A stretch of DNA of 64,000 nt, from positions 20,274,001 to 20,338,000 of the forward strand of contig CM075943.1 of the NCBI GenBank assembly GCA_038030265.1, in the 5' to 3' direction. The position numbers and the translations under genes are program-made. Shown here in pieces: positions 1-10,289 of this stretch (within the stretch, counting starts at the first letter, position 1; the number at the start of each line of letters is the position of its first letter). This stretch comes from Corythucha ciliata (lineage: Eukaryota; Arthropoda; Insecta; Hemiptera; Tingidae). The notes below the pieces were generated by a model. The model saw nothing but the letters and a program-made list of their open reading frames with translations. It did not search any database and was not told the DNA's origin.

Positions 1-730
1 CTCGCGAAACTGTTTCTGCGAGGAAGTTTCGCGCAGTGTAAAGGCACCTTGAGTACTGAAAGAGGTGATTCAACAGGTGATTTAGAGTCGATATTGTTCT
101 TTTCGACTTTTTCGAAAACCCATTCGAAAGTTAACACGCTTTGAATAGTAACGGAAAAAAATAGAAAAGGATTTTCGTTAAGTTCTGGGCTAATTTTATT
201 ATCGTTGGAGGGGGTATTTTTCCTATTTTAGCACACAAATTTGAAGGAAATTTTGCGCTCTTTCCAACGAGCTGATTAGTTTTTGTTTTTTTGCTTTTGT
301 ATCGGCGCTACGCCCTCTTAAATGAGGAAAAGTAACGAATGTCCAAAAATATCGATTTTAATCGATATCTCGGGAACGAATGGGGTGAAGAGACCTACAT
401 TTTTCGTGTGTCAGGGCGAGCTGTGAAAATTATCCTGTTTTTCGTTGGCTCAAACTTGTAACGCCGTGGTGGGTCTGGACCCCCCCCCCCAACCACCAGT
501 TTCGTGGATCATCGCTCTTTCGAAACTATATTTTGCGGATTCGTCTCGTTTATAAATTCAGATTTCATTGGTTATGCTGATGAATGACCAGAATTTCGCG
601 GTTTTTTGTCTTTCAAAACTAAAGTTCGTGGATTTGGCTCCATAAAATCCAGAATTTCTTGTGTTTAGCTCTTTATAAAACAAGTTTTGAAGGTTTAATC
701 CAGTCAACGAGGTTCGCTACCGTTTCATAC
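1..730. other. No gene seen; AT-rich sequence with degenerate short repeats
   Basis: I see no coding signal here. There is a run of ten C at about 481-490. From about 500 to 700 there are loosely repeated phrases around 'ttcgtggatttggctc' that resemble the degenerate repeats at 9.1-9.9 kb. Function unknown. Confidence 0.4.
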
Positions 731-734
731 TCGG

Positions 735-875
735 ACTATTTAGTAGAAGTCGGACTTGTAGGTAGAACTTGGACTTGTGGATAGTGGTCGGACTTATAGG
801 TGCTGGACTTGAATATAAGTTGGAAGTTGGACGTGTAAATAGACGTTGGACTTGTACAGATGGCGGACTTTTATA
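735..875. repeat. Degenerate ~20-25 bp tandem repeat (GTTGGACTTGTA-like)
   Basis: Variants of 'gtcggacttgtaggtag' recur about six times in this stretch with irregular spacing. It lies just upstream of the regular 30-bp minisatellite but has a different unit. Confidence 0.55.
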
Positions 876-907
876 GCTGCCTGGCTTTATAGAGAGGTTG
901 GAAGTAT

Positions 908-1241
908 ATTGGCATTCAAATTGGCTGCCCTTAGAATATTGACGTTCAAATTTGCTGCCCTTAGAATATTGACGTCCCAATTTGCTGCCCTTAGAATATT
1001 GACGTACACATTTGCTGCCCTTGGAATGTTGACGTTAATATTTGCTGCCCTCAAAATATTCACATTTAAATTTGCTCCCCTCAGAATATTGAAATTCAAA
1101 TTTGCTGCCCTTGGAATATTGGCGTTAACATTTGCTGCCTCCAGATTACCAATTTTAAAATTTGCTGCCCTCAGAATATTGACATTCAAATTTGCTGTCC
1201 GCTTAATATTGACATCCTAATTTGCTGCACCCAGAATATGA
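908..1241. repeat. 30-bp minisatellite, about 11 units
   Basis: Units of exactly 30 bp start at 921, 951, 981 and so on to 1221, each beginning TT(T/G)GCTGCCC and containing AGAATATTGA. The period is unbroken by indels. Because 30 is a multiple of three, the array leaves long open frames on both strands, but the frames show only repeat-derived residues and no independent coding signal. Confidence 0.9.
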
Positions 1242-1270
1242 TTGTTGTATTTTTTTTTCGGCTGTGAAAA

Positions 1271-1277
1271 ATGTTGT

Positions 1278-1315
<38 letters not shown>

Positions 1316-1330
1316 GGTGGTGGTGGGGGG
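1271..1330. repeat. (TTG)n microsatellite ending in (GGT)n
   Basis: About 15 consecutive TTG units run into GGTGGTGG and a G run. Confidence 0.9.
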
Positions 1331-1535
1331 CAACTGAAATGAGCTGTTGGAAAAAAAAAACATTATGTGAGTAAAATTATTAATAACGGTGATCTAAGTG
1401 TCTTCAATCGGAATTAATTAGCGTCGACAAATTAAGCTTAAATTGGAGAAATTGCGTGAAGTTAGTTTAAAGCTGAACAATAATAAATCTGAAGTTCCCC
1501 GACGTGCTGGAGCGACTCATGTTATATGCAGAGCG

Positions 1536-3240
1536 TTAAATGATAAGGCAACGTTCAATGAAAAACCTGCGCCCGAACGTTGATGGTAAGGGAGAGTCGT
1601 TGAAAATGTGGCCAGAGCGGAGAGTTGACAACGCATGCTTCGATAACTTGAGCCGCATGTCCTCTCCGTACCACTCGCAGACACTGCCGGAAATCGCCCC
1701 CGAAAAGAACTGCGAATGGACGTTTCTTTGTTCAGGAATTAGATCTTTTAACAGTCGGTCAACTGTTTCAATTGCTAGCGACGGGGACATGGTGATCTCA
1801 TCCCAGATGATTAGTTTAACGCCGACGATTCTACGCCCTTGGGCCGTTCCTCGGCCAATCCAAGACGTACTTTGCTCCGTCAGTGGAACAGGGAAACCAA
1901 AGGCGCCGTGGGCGGTGGAACCTCTCTCTAATAGAGTCGACGCTATTCCAGTCGACGCGGCAGCTATGACTGTCTCACCCCGAGCTTTGATGGCGTGAAT
2001 GACTGCGTTGTACAGAAATGTTTTGCCAACGCCGCCGGGTCCGTCGAGGAAGAAATAGCGTTGAGGATTGGCGGCGTCAGTTGCGGCGGCCATAATTCGT
2101 TCGAAGGCGGCTCGCTGTTGAACGTTCAACTGCTCTTGCAACGATTGAGCCAGGCGTATTTCTTGCTCAACAGTGAGAGCAACCTGTTCTTCGTCGATAA
2201 GCTCAGCAAATTATCGTCAACCTGTGGGAGCCCTGAAGTAGCCCAATCAAAGTCGGGCTGGTAATGTTTAATTACATCTTTAATTTTACTGAGGGCAACC
2301 GCGTGACTCTGACCTTCGGTGAGTGAAGCTCGCCGGGCAAAGTCTTCGTTCAAACTGCCTTTGAATTGATCCCAGATTTGGAGTTTATCAGGAGGATTAT
2401 TGAAAATAATTACCATGACGAATAAAGCCTCAATTGTCGAGGCATTTGATAAACTACAGCCTCTTGGATACACCTGACGGCTTCTTCGTCGTTTTCCAAG
2501 AGGCTCCTGGCTGAGGCAGCCTCCCTGAAAGTGTCGTAAGTGACTCCTTTGTCACTTAATTCAAATTGATACAGACGCCACGCTGCCTCGGAGGCTGTGA
2601 CGTAGCGCATGTCAATGTAATTAGAAATTTCGTAACAATCTCTACTGAGCCCGCGCTCGCTCCCATCCCTGGAAGTCAGGTTGAGGGGGGGCGTCGTTGT
2701 CGTGGACATCGGGTCCGGTCGTGACGGCAATGCTTGCACAGTCGTGACCTTTTCAAATATACTTGCATATGTATTTGACGCTTTTGATCGAAGCACATAT
2801 TTTGAGACACGCATGGGCATTGAAATGTTTTATGAGGTACCTATTGTACGGAACGACCCAACGATTATCCAACTTTTTTCCCAGAACAGTCGTTGATCGT
2901 CCGTTATCCGGTCTTTTGTACCTTGGATAGCCATTGACGGAGAATTGCGTTGTTTCCGCAAACTCCCTGGGAAACCGTTTTGAACATACACCATATCTTT
3001 GGTGCAGGGGGCTCTTGGGTTGTCGGTTCCACAGGGGCCGTGGAGCATGTTCCTGCAAACTAATCTGTGCAGCTTTGGGTCTTCGTCAGGATCAGGAATT
3101 TCGCAAGAGACAATTTCGTCAATGTCTTCCGGAGTCCTAATTTTGTCATCCTCGTGTAAAATGAGGAGCATGTGGGCGTGAGGTAGACCGCGTTTTTGGA
3201 ATTCGATAGTGTACATATAATCAATCTCCCGAACCATTTT
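1536..3240 (-). pseudogene. Helitron Rep/helicase pseudogene, truncated and frameshifted
   Basis: On the minus strand, reading from 3240 to 1536, overlapping frames encode consecutive pieces of a Helitron RepHel protein. First comes the rolling-circle Rep motif EFQKRGLPHAHMLLIL (HxH of the HUH nuclease) near 3190-3150. The region around HGPCGTDNPRAPC, GYPRYKRPDNGR and LDNRWVVPYNRYL follows, then the linker SNYIDMRYVTASEAAWRL near 2600, and last a Pif1-type helicase with Walker A GGPGGVGKT near 2035 and Walker B IIWDE near 1800. After Walker B the frame shifts near 1710: the next frame carries GDFRQ and SPLWPHFQRLSL. The pieces are in at least three frames, and both the N-terminal part of Rep and the C-terminal helicase motifs are missing. 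It would have replicated and moved the transposon by rolling-circle transposition; this copy cannot make an intact protein. I did not find clear Helitron TC...CTRR ends. Confidence 0.93.
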
Positions 3241-4245
3241 TTTTTAGAATCCCTTCCAATACCACATGCAGTTTCATGTGGAAAACTCTTGCGCAGAGGT
3301 CAGGTCTATCAGAAGCCGTTTGCCCTGGTAGGAGGCTCTCTTGGATCTCTGTCCACTGTGGGTTACACGTTTTGTCTCACTTTTTTCGTGTATACATTTC
3401 GTTGCTTGAAACAACTGCAAACTGCAATTCTGTTACTGATCACGGTTTGAATCAGTTCTAATGACGTAAAGTGAAACATAAGAAATGATATTCACTGAAA
3501 TATAAAATAAAGAATCGCGCGTAATATTTCTCCTCAAAGTTCATTTTGATTTCAAGGCGACGATGATGTTGGTAATACTGTACGGAACAATGGTTGTGAG
3601 CGGGAGGAGTCGAGAGTGGTGCCTAAACGTAAACGAAACGACGAACGAAGCTTTTTTCAAATTTCAGAACGGTAGTTTTGTTTTGTTGTGTGGTTTAATT
3701 TTAAAAACGATTGTGCGATGGAAAACAGGTAATTATGAAGTTTTTAGTGTACTACATAGCTTTATCATAGATGTGAAATTCATGCCTGTGGTTGTTATTA
3801 ATAGTCGTCGTAGTAGAAAGTAATTTTCCTAATTAATTTAAAGTGCACCATTGTCTTTAAGAATGAAGTGCTACGATTCAGAAGAAACGTGTTATCTCCA
3901 AAACAATCGTAAATACTATGAATACGGGCCGTTATGATGTAATTCCCCTTTCTTGAAGGAAGAACGCAATTTGGAAAGCATTTTTTCCCTTCATGTAACA
4001 TTCCGGCCGTTTTGTGCTCCTTCTTGGGATTGAAAAAGCGACTGCCGTAACTTCAAAATTGATATTTATGCCAAAAATTAATTCACAATCTGCCTGCGTT
4101 CTCCGCAATAATGACGCGATGAACCCACTGAGCCCGTTAATTGATCGTCAATTGTTCATTTCCCGTAAAGCGATTGAATTTTCATACAGTGGCCCCTTCG
4201 ACATTATTATTGGGGTGTCATTGTGTTCACTAATACATGTAATAG
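3241..4245. other. No recognisable gene
   Basis: A frame of 86 codons at 3563-3823 and a 67-codon minus frame at 3798-4001 have no recognisable domain. Nothing else is supported. Confidence 0.35.
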
Positions 4246-4249
4246 CGTT

Positions 4250-4990
4250 TATTGATACAATGTTATTTCAATCAGGAATAAACAATGCCCGCCAAATAAG
4301 AGAGGAAGGAGAAGGCGGGGCAATCCTAAGGAGCAGCAGCAACAACAACAACAACAACAGCAGCAGCAACAGGAAGAAGAAAATCAACCACAACAGCAGC
4401 AGCAGCAGCAGCAACAACAACAACAACAACGGCAGCAGAATGATCGACAACAGCAGGAAGGTCAACCACAACAGCAGGAGTAGCAGCAACCACAACAGCA
4501 GCAACATCAACCACAACAGCAGGAGCAGCTACAGCCAGAAGAAGAGCGCTCAATGCAGGCAGTTGTGGCCAATATGGAGCCACCAGTCGCGTATGTGGTC
4601 ATCAAGAATTTGAATGTCCAAGAAGGATAGGTGATTTAATAACTGTTATTATTTGTTGTTTAGGGCTGGAAATCAAAGACGACAACGTCGAAGTCGAATG
4701 GACCCGTCAGAGGCCACGAAACGCTGGTGGGGGTTGTAGCCTGTAAGTTGTCTTGATGGAATTGGTTAATTCTTATTGACGTAATGATGAACGTGTGTTG
4801 TATTTTTCCCCTCCCATAACAGTTGGATACATAATTGGACGGGCGTAAAAAATCTGTATATTTACAACCCCCCCCCCCCTAACAGACTGCTGAGGGAATA
4901 CGCCGACCTGGCCGCGACTGGTGGTTCCGTGGAGGAAGGAGGGGCCGCGGGTTCCGCCGTGGAAGGAGAGGGAATAGGCAGTAATTGGGA
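4250..4990 (+). pseudogene. Glutamine-rich exon and two possible following exons, broken by a stop
   Basis: After an acceptor-like tttcaatcag at about 4265-4276, one plus-strand frame reads a basic stretch (NKRGRRRRGNPK), then long CAG/CAA glutamine tracts from about 4331 to 4540, and ends in a short non-repetitive tail with EPPVAYVVIKNLNV before TAG at about 4630. A TAG inside the Gln region (about 4480) breaks the frame. A plausible exon at about 4664-4742 (SRMDPSEATKRWWGL, donor gtaagttg) could splice to another at about 4884-4990 (acceptor ctaacag; LREYADLAATGGSVEEGG), which runs into a TTA microsatellite. The strand is the same as the cap-methyltransferase-like fragment at 5.2 kb, so these may be remains of the same transcription unit, but I do not recognise the product. 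The plus/minus poly-Ser and poly-Leu frames of the same tract are shadows. Confidence 0.4.
4331..4545. repeat. CAG/CAA(CAAC) trinucleotide-rich tract
   Basis: Mixed CAG, CAA and CCA codons, imperfect, interrupted by GAA, AAT and CGG. The mixed codons suggest an old coding Gln tract rather than a pure microsatellite. Confidence 0.85.
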
Positions 4991-4992
4991 TC

Positions 4993-5004
4993 AATTATTA
5001 TTAC

Positions 5005-5038
<34 letters not shown>

Positions 5039-5039
5039 T
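4993..5039. repeat. (TTA)n microsatellite
   Basis: About 14 ATT/TTA units, one interruption (CTA). Confidence 0.9.
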
Positions 5040-5159
5040 GTTTGTATAGTATTAATAAAATAAATTGTGTTCTAATTGAAAACATAATTTTTCACTTTCT
5101 CGATTTGTGTAATAGGTAAACTTACGTCATATTTAATTTAATGAGGTTGAAAAACCCCC

Positions 5160-5400
5160 AAATACTGAATTTTTGAGGTCACACAGGAACTGAATTGATG
5201 AGCGTTACACGTGATTGACGTCTACTCAATAGGCAACACGGATGTTTCAACTAACGATTACTTCAAGACGTGGGTTCATATTGTGTGTATTAATTTCACC
5301 AAATTTCAATAAATTTTTGTATTGTTATTTAAGGCTGGGACCCTTGGAGCAGGCGCTCGTTGACTGTCATGAATCGGCATCATTCAATTGATGTAAACGA
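5160..5400 (+). pseudogene. CMTR1-like fragment (end of exon B plus exon C)
   Basis: The frame LHVIDVYSIGNTDVSTNDYF at about 5207-5268 matches the end of exon B of the gene copies at 20.4, 43.4 and 52.7 kb. It is followed by a donor-like gtgggtt at 5270, a 64-nt intron and the acceptor/exon start aag|gctggga at 5334, as in the intact copies. The exon C frame then degenerates. An upstream TGA corresponds to the Cys codon of the intact copies. It is a broken fragment. Confidence 0.7.
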
Positions 5401-5525
5401 GGTGCATCGATAGTGTCAATAAGGAAGTTGAAGTAATAAAGCCTGCAATGCATAACCCACCTATCGAAGTATTCAGACATTTTTGCCAGAGGTTGGGCTA
5501 CGTTTATTCTCACGAGAGACAACCT
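5334..5525. repeat. Left arm of a local inverted repeat (partner 6110-6310)
   Basis: The sequence from 'ggctgggacccttggagc' through the stretch encoding (minus strand) VRINVAQPLAKMSEYFDR is inverted at 6110-6307. Homology continues outward: 5170-5330 pairs with 6310-6445. The two arms carry opposite-strand fragments of the same CMTR1-like gene. Confidence 0.75.
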
Positions 5526-5807
5526 TGATGTACCTTCGCCGTCGTCATCACCACCGACACCTTCATTATCTGATAAGGAGAATGATCTCGATGATAACGA
5601 TGGGGCACCAAGGCGAACAAATCTATAAGCGAGCATGTTGAAGGACATTTCCAAATCTTGCCACGACCCCACGACCGGATGTGCTTACCTGCAGGCAGCA
5701 TAGAGTTAAATTTTTACATGGGTACGTCTAATTCGAAACATCACTTTCATCCTACTTAAAATCCCTCCACGCAACTCAGAAATTGAGCGTTATTTCTCCC
5801 CCAACAG

Positions 5808-6178
5808 AAATGGGACAATTTCATTTAGGAAGCAGGAATAATAAGGCCCTCACTTGGGACCCTGTTCTCAATATTTGGGTTGGTCTGGAACGAGGATCCC
5901 TAGTCTACGGAAGCATTGTAGACGAGACTGCGGATACGAGCGGATTACATGTGTTGGATGTTTACTCCATCAAAAAAAAAAAATGATATCTCCCACATGG
6001 ATTACCTCGACAGGTGGGTAATTTTGTGTGTTAATTTTACTAAATTTCTATTAACCTTTTTTTTTTAAGGCTGAGACTCTTGGAGCAATTGCTCAGACAC
6101 CATCATACATCAGGGGTGTCTCCCGTGAGAATAAACGTAGCCCAACCTCTGGCAAATTTTTCTGAATACTTCGATAGG
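5808..6178 (+). pseudogene. Divergent CMTR1-like fragment (exons B and C)
   Basis: After acceptor ccccaacag at 5799-5807 the frame reads EMGQFHLGSRNNKALTWD and ends GLHVLDVYSI before an A run near 5985. This aligns along its length with exon B of the intact copies but at much lower identity. Exon C follows at 6070 after a T-rich acceptor and reads RLLEQ...SPVRINVAQPLANFSEYFDR to about 6178. The end of exon B (the DYFKR part) is missing, replaced by an A tract. It belongs to the guanylyltransferase-like domain of the cap methyltransferase family and is a second, older subfamily relative to the 20/43/53 kb copies. It lacks the other exons. Confidence 0.65.
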
Positions 6179-6249
6179 TGGGTTGTGCTTTGCGGGCTTT
6201 ATTATTCCAGCTTCCTAATTGACACTCTCGGTGCATCTCGATTCCATCA

Positions 6250-6835
6250 ATTCGTGAACGATGCCGATTTATTACTGTCAACGAGCGCCTGCTCCAAGAG
6301 TCCCAGCCTTAAAAAACAAAAAAAAGAAAAAGGTTAATAGAAATTTAGTGAAATTGGTACAAACAAATTTAACCCACCTCTTGAAGTAATCGTTAGTTGA
6401 AACATCCGTGTTGCCTATTGAGTCGACGTCAATTACGTGTAACGCCCATCAATTCAGTTCCTGTGTGATGCTTCCGGAGACCACCGTATTTCGGCTGATA
6501 CCGATATTGAAGTTTGATACGAGGTCCCAATCACGTTTTTCGTTATTCCAACTTGATAGTTGGTTTTCTCCCATTCCTGTTGGGAGAGAAAAACCGTATA
6601 TTTTGGAGCAGCTCGGGAGGGGGACAGTAAGTTACTGTTTCAAAATGAAACACACCGATAAAGAAATTTAGATTGGCGTTTCCCACAAGGAGGCATACCC
6701 AGTCCTGTACTGATTTGATTTTTTCATTCAACGGTCCCGCTCGTAGCTCTGTACGTTTTGACGATAATGCTCCATCGTCTGGTCCTGGATCACACTCATC
6801 ATCCTATGACGAGGATGATGAGTCCGAACGGCAAT
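6250..6835 (-). pseudogene. CMTR1-like pseudogene (exons A end, B, C start)
   Basis: On the minus strand, NEKIKSVQDWVCLLVGNANL at about 6730-6656 is the end of exon A and stops at the same splice point as the intact copies. Exon B occupies 6378-6576, exactly 199 nt as in the intact copies, but contains an in-frame TGA where they have Cys. The B/C intron and the start of exon C (to 6307) follow. Upstream, 6735-6835 keeps the Ser/Asp-rich linker character but with stops. It is broken; exons D-F are absent, the sequence instead turning into the inverted arm at 6110-6250. Confidence 0.75.
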
Positions 6836-7099
6836 ATATTATGTGATGCTTGGATATTGAGTAACGATGCAGTTATTGGTAGTTGTAAACGATTTTTCCG
6901 TATTGGAGTCAACGACAAAAAACAACAAACGAATTAAGATACAACGTGAAAAGCGAGGATTTTTCTGAATAATCAGTGATATAAATTGTCAGTCCCTAAT
7001 TTTGATTGTTCGCTCCAAGCTGCACCGTGTACGACAAATTCGCCTATGAAACAATTTGTATCGGTCTTATGTTAATTTATAACGGTCCTCCAATCACAT

Positions 7100-7215
7100 C
7101 TCAAAACATTTCTAAATATAAGATTGTTTATAAGTTTATAAGAAATTCTGCATGCGCGTATGATCTTGCTTTCCAAAATAAGTCGTTGAAAAAGCGTGAA
7201 TTTTAGCGTGCCTAC
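7100..7215. repeat. Family U fragment (AATTCTGCATGCGCGT)
   Basis: 'aagaaattctgcatgcgcg' followed by 'gatcttgctttccaaaataa' recurs at 12880-12930, 46228-46275, about 18040-18090 (minus) and 60690-60745 (minus). Part of a dispersed repeat. Confidence 0.6.
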
Positions 7216-7350
7216 TTTCTTGTCAGAGTAGGCGAGTCCGTGAACATGCCCTAACCGGGGCGAAACGTCGGAACGAGTTTTTTGTTTAAATAAAGTTTTA
7301 CTACGGAGGTCAAATACGGACACTTTTCTTCAGTGAATTTTCATGGTAAA

Positions 7351-7467
7351 GGCTCGTTCACAAGCTCTATGTTTTCGTTGTATCAAAATGATTCATTTTT
7401 CGAGGGAATACATATGTTTGGTTGCATATGCTCCACTCAATGCAAACATAGAACATGTGAACGGGCC
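7351..7467. mobile_element. MITE with GGCCCGTTCA termini
   Basis: Terminal inverted repeats of the type GGC(C/T)CGTTCA...TGAACGGGCC flank a core containing 'tttttcgagggaata' and 'tttggttgcata'. Seven copies in the window (also 25435-25570, 34093-34232, 34398-34532, 39352-39486, 56631-56765, 60421-60536). Confidence 0.75.
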
Positions 7468-7962
7468 TTGAAAGTTTATGTGGGTTTTACAGTAATAATA
7501 AAACGAATGGAAGGTATTCGTCCAACATGGACACATGTGTAGACACGCCTTTTAGGCTCTGTCTCACACAAACGACCGGTCACACGATCCATTGCTTAGC
7601 GCGGTGGAAAGCCCTTTAAGGCTCAGCCCTCCAGAATAAAGGAAAAAGAAACCCAGACCGTTCAATACCCTACAGGTCAGGACACCCTGAAAATATTGTT
7701 AAAGCACACCCACTCCCGTGGACTGGACTAGACCGACGAGGCTAGACCGCATTAGAGCCGATCATTGCTGTGTGTGAGAATTATTGGGGGGGGGGGGTGA
7801 AAGGGACAATCATCCATGACATTCATATTTTTGAACTCCTAGGAGCGTAAAATTGGTTTCTTGAAGCGAAAAACCCGCAATTTATAGTACATGAATGACC
7901 AATCCTTTGAAATTGGCTTTATTTAAAACTAAATCCTACCCAAGAATGAATTTGAGCTCTGA

Positions 7963-8266
7963 TTTTTTTTTTTTTTTTTAAGAGAGCGATTGCAGTACCT
8001 GCCTTGCGGTGTTGTGTTACAGTTACAGGGGGAAGGGGGAAAAAACCAGGCGGAGGCTTTCGCCATATTGCCATAGTGTCTTTCCTGACCCAGGCGGAAG
8101 CTTTCGCCATTTTTCTTGGCGCCATTCTTACCCCGAAGGGTAGGACCTCAAAAACCCAGAGGCTGGCAGTTGACCAGCGCGGGAATCTAACCAGCGACCG
8201 CAGTGCCCGTGGGTGCCAGGCCAGTGGAACGTAATGCCTTAGCCCCCGCACGGACACACTGGCCCT
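7963..8266 (-). mobile_element. tRNA-derived SINE, minus strand
   Basis: Reads on the minus strand from GGGCCAGTGTGTCCGTGCGG to a 17-nt A tail (T run 7963-7979). A-box and B-box-like segments lie in the head. Flanked by the 8-bp duplication agctctga at 7955-7962 and 8267-8274. The inverted copy at 59568-59888 has the same target, so the two arose by duplication of the segment rather than by two insertions. Confidence 0.8.
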
Positions 8267-8439
8267 AGCTCTGAAATTTAATTCCAATTATTAGCTATTT
8301 CCATGGCAAATTGTGATATCGCCAAACGGAAGGGGGGTGTGCAATAGTAGTCATTTCTTCGCCAAATAGCTACTTTGAGGGGCCTTTAGCTAGTTGCGAA
8401 CTTGGTAAAATTTCTATGAGGACAAAATGAATGTCAAAT

Positions 8440-8739
8440 TCAGCCTCGGAACTGTCTACGTATATTCGGGGCAACTAGGGCTGCCAGATTTCCGGTCTCA
8501 GGCGGGGCCGAAAATATCTCCAGGCCAAACATCTCTCGCTTTATATCGCGAAGCAACAAAAATCCCTGCATAAAAAAAACAACATCTTCACTGGAAAAAA
8601 CATGATGACTTAGCACATTTACACTTGTTTTTTCGAATTTCATGCGTGATATCTCTCTCAAATTTGGGACAAAGTTAAATTTTGAGGAGGTCATTGGAAA
8701 GCTCATAAATCGGACATGTTTTTCTGATATTGGGACCAT
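8440..8739 (-). other. Open frame of 99 codons, function not recognised
   Basis: Begins MVPISEKHVRFMSF and ends with a stop at 8440. I recognise no domain and no splice context. It could be part of an unrecognised repeat. Confidence 0.2.
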
Positions 8740-9129
8740 GTTGAAAGCAGTGTAAATTTAAACGATACAGCAGTACATGGTCAGAATTACTTGGGCTGGG
8801 GTTCTAAAACCCGATGCTTGACACAACACGATGCTTGTACTACAACAGGAATGAAAGTTGTCGTGAAATGCGAAATACAACTCGCGCGCCTATATTCCTT
8901 TAACCAGCATGAACTCAAAAAAAAAAAAGTGCATTTTTTGAATGAAAAGCTCTAATACGGCCATGGAAGGGAATAATACTATTTTACGAGGCAAAATTAG
9001 CACTCTCTAAATCAGGGGCGATCGCCACCCCTCGTCAGCCCAGCCAACCCTCGGAGAAAAAGGGGAGGGGGCAGATACAAAATATGGGATGTTGAAGAAA
9101 AACAAATGTGAGGGAGATCGAATCATATA

Positions 9130-9960
9130 TCTATTGGTACATTGATAGTTCCAAAGTTTAGATTTGAAGGAGTCAAATCCAAACTTATATTGGTCTGAAA
9201 GAGCCAAACACACGAAATTAAACGTTTTAAAGAGCATGTCCCGCGGAATTTGGGTTTAAAAGAGCAAAATTGCGTGACATTGGGATTTGAAGGAGACGCA
9301 TGCGGAGCTTTTCCGTTTGGAAATCCGTGTAACTGGCCTTTGTAATAGCCCTAAAAAAAAATTTTGCTTTCTAAGTTGCCCAAATCCATGAAGTTGGCTT
9401 TTGAAAAAAGTAAATTGGCTTTCGAATTACTCAAAGCTGCGAAACCGATTTTAGGAAGAGCTAAAGCCTCGTTTTTTTTTTTTTTTTTGAAACAGGAAAA
9501 ATACGCGAATTGTGGCAGAAATGGCAGAAATTCTGTTTTGAAGAAGCCAAATCCACGGCATTTCGTTATGGAAGAGCGAATTTCCGGCAGCCTTGTCATC
9601 TTAAAAGGCCAAAGTCTCGAAATAAGGTTTTTAAACTAGCTTAATCGGTTTTTTTTATCAACCAGAATTATAAAACGAGCTTGTGCCATGAAATTCTGTT
9701 TATCATAAATCGTGAATCGCCAAAATTTGGGTTTACAAGAGCCAAATCAACGAAAGTTTGTTCTTGAGAGATCAAAAATCCCAAAAATTTGGATTTGAAG
9801 AAGCCAAATGCGTAAAATTTGGTTTTTAGAAGTTGAAACTTGGGTTCAGAATAGACTCGATTGCGATATTATTTGGTTTTAGAAGGAGCCAAATGCGCAG
9901 GATTTGTTTCGGATCAGATTGCATGGGATATTGAGCTTAATGTCTGGTTTTAGGTTGAAT
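9130..9960. repeat. Degenerate tandem repeat (~45 bp, AAATTTGGNTTTNGAAGAGCCAAATC-like)
   Basis: Phrases such as 'gggtttaaaagagcaaaatt', 'ggatttgaagaagccaaatg' and 'ggctttcgaattactcaaa' recur at irregular spacing. Similar degenerate wording occurs at 500-700 and 26040-26300. It creates open frames on both strands near 9351-9639 that I do not accept as genes. Confidence 0.5.
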
Positions 9961-10244
9961 GTTCTGGGGTCGTATTCCCAAATTTTTTTGTTTCAATCAA
10001 ATCACTAACACCAAATTCTTCCTAATTTTGTCCATATTCTTGAGCAGATACACTGCAGATACAGAGCAGATACACTGCAATAAAAAATCCAGTTTATAGG
10101 AAACAGAGATAGTGGACTTTCAGGCAATTGTGTGTATAAGAAAATTAGGCGAATCGGATAAGTATGTGTAGAGAGGAGGGTTAGAACACATTTCACCGCC
10201 ACCCCCGTCACGCAGACCTAAAACCGCACCTACTCTAAATTATC

Positions 10245-10276
10245 TCTCTCTCTCTCTCAAAAAAAAAAAAAAAAAG
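10245..10276. repeat. (CT)n followed by A run
   Basis: Eight CT units directly followed by about 17 A. Confidence 0.85.
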
Positions 10277-10289
10277 TTTCCTTGGGGAA

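Larger units (their letters stand above)
6604..8375. repeat. Segment duplicated in inverted orientation at 59465-61978
   Basis: Long colinear similarity in reverse complement: CMTR1 exon A remnant (6656-6835 with 61690-61923), a MITE (7351-7467 with 60421-60536), the SINE (7963-8266 with 59568-59888) and the right flank to about 8375. The partner has about 600 bp more (60790-61480) that is deleted here around 7110-7130. The copy here ends close to the exon A splice site of the gene remnant. Confidence 0.85.

Noticed and set aside
846..1220. 124-codon plus frame and 100-codon minus frame in the minisatellite
   Set aside because: Both are produced by the 30-bp period; residues just repeat the unit.
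908..1241. Possible CRISPR-like array
   Set aside because: Units are contiguous with no unique spacers and the sequence is eukaryotic.
4268..4583. Poly-Leu and Ala/Val-rich minus frames
   Set aside because: Antisense shadows of the CAG/CAA tract.
4250..4990. Assignment of the Gln-rich exon to the cap-methyltransferase gene
   Set aside because: Same strand and proximity only; I find no convincing motif match.
8004..8234. 76-codon frame and its counterpart at 59548-59928
   Set aside because: They lie within the SINE and its poly(A) tail; the shared frames reflect the repeat.
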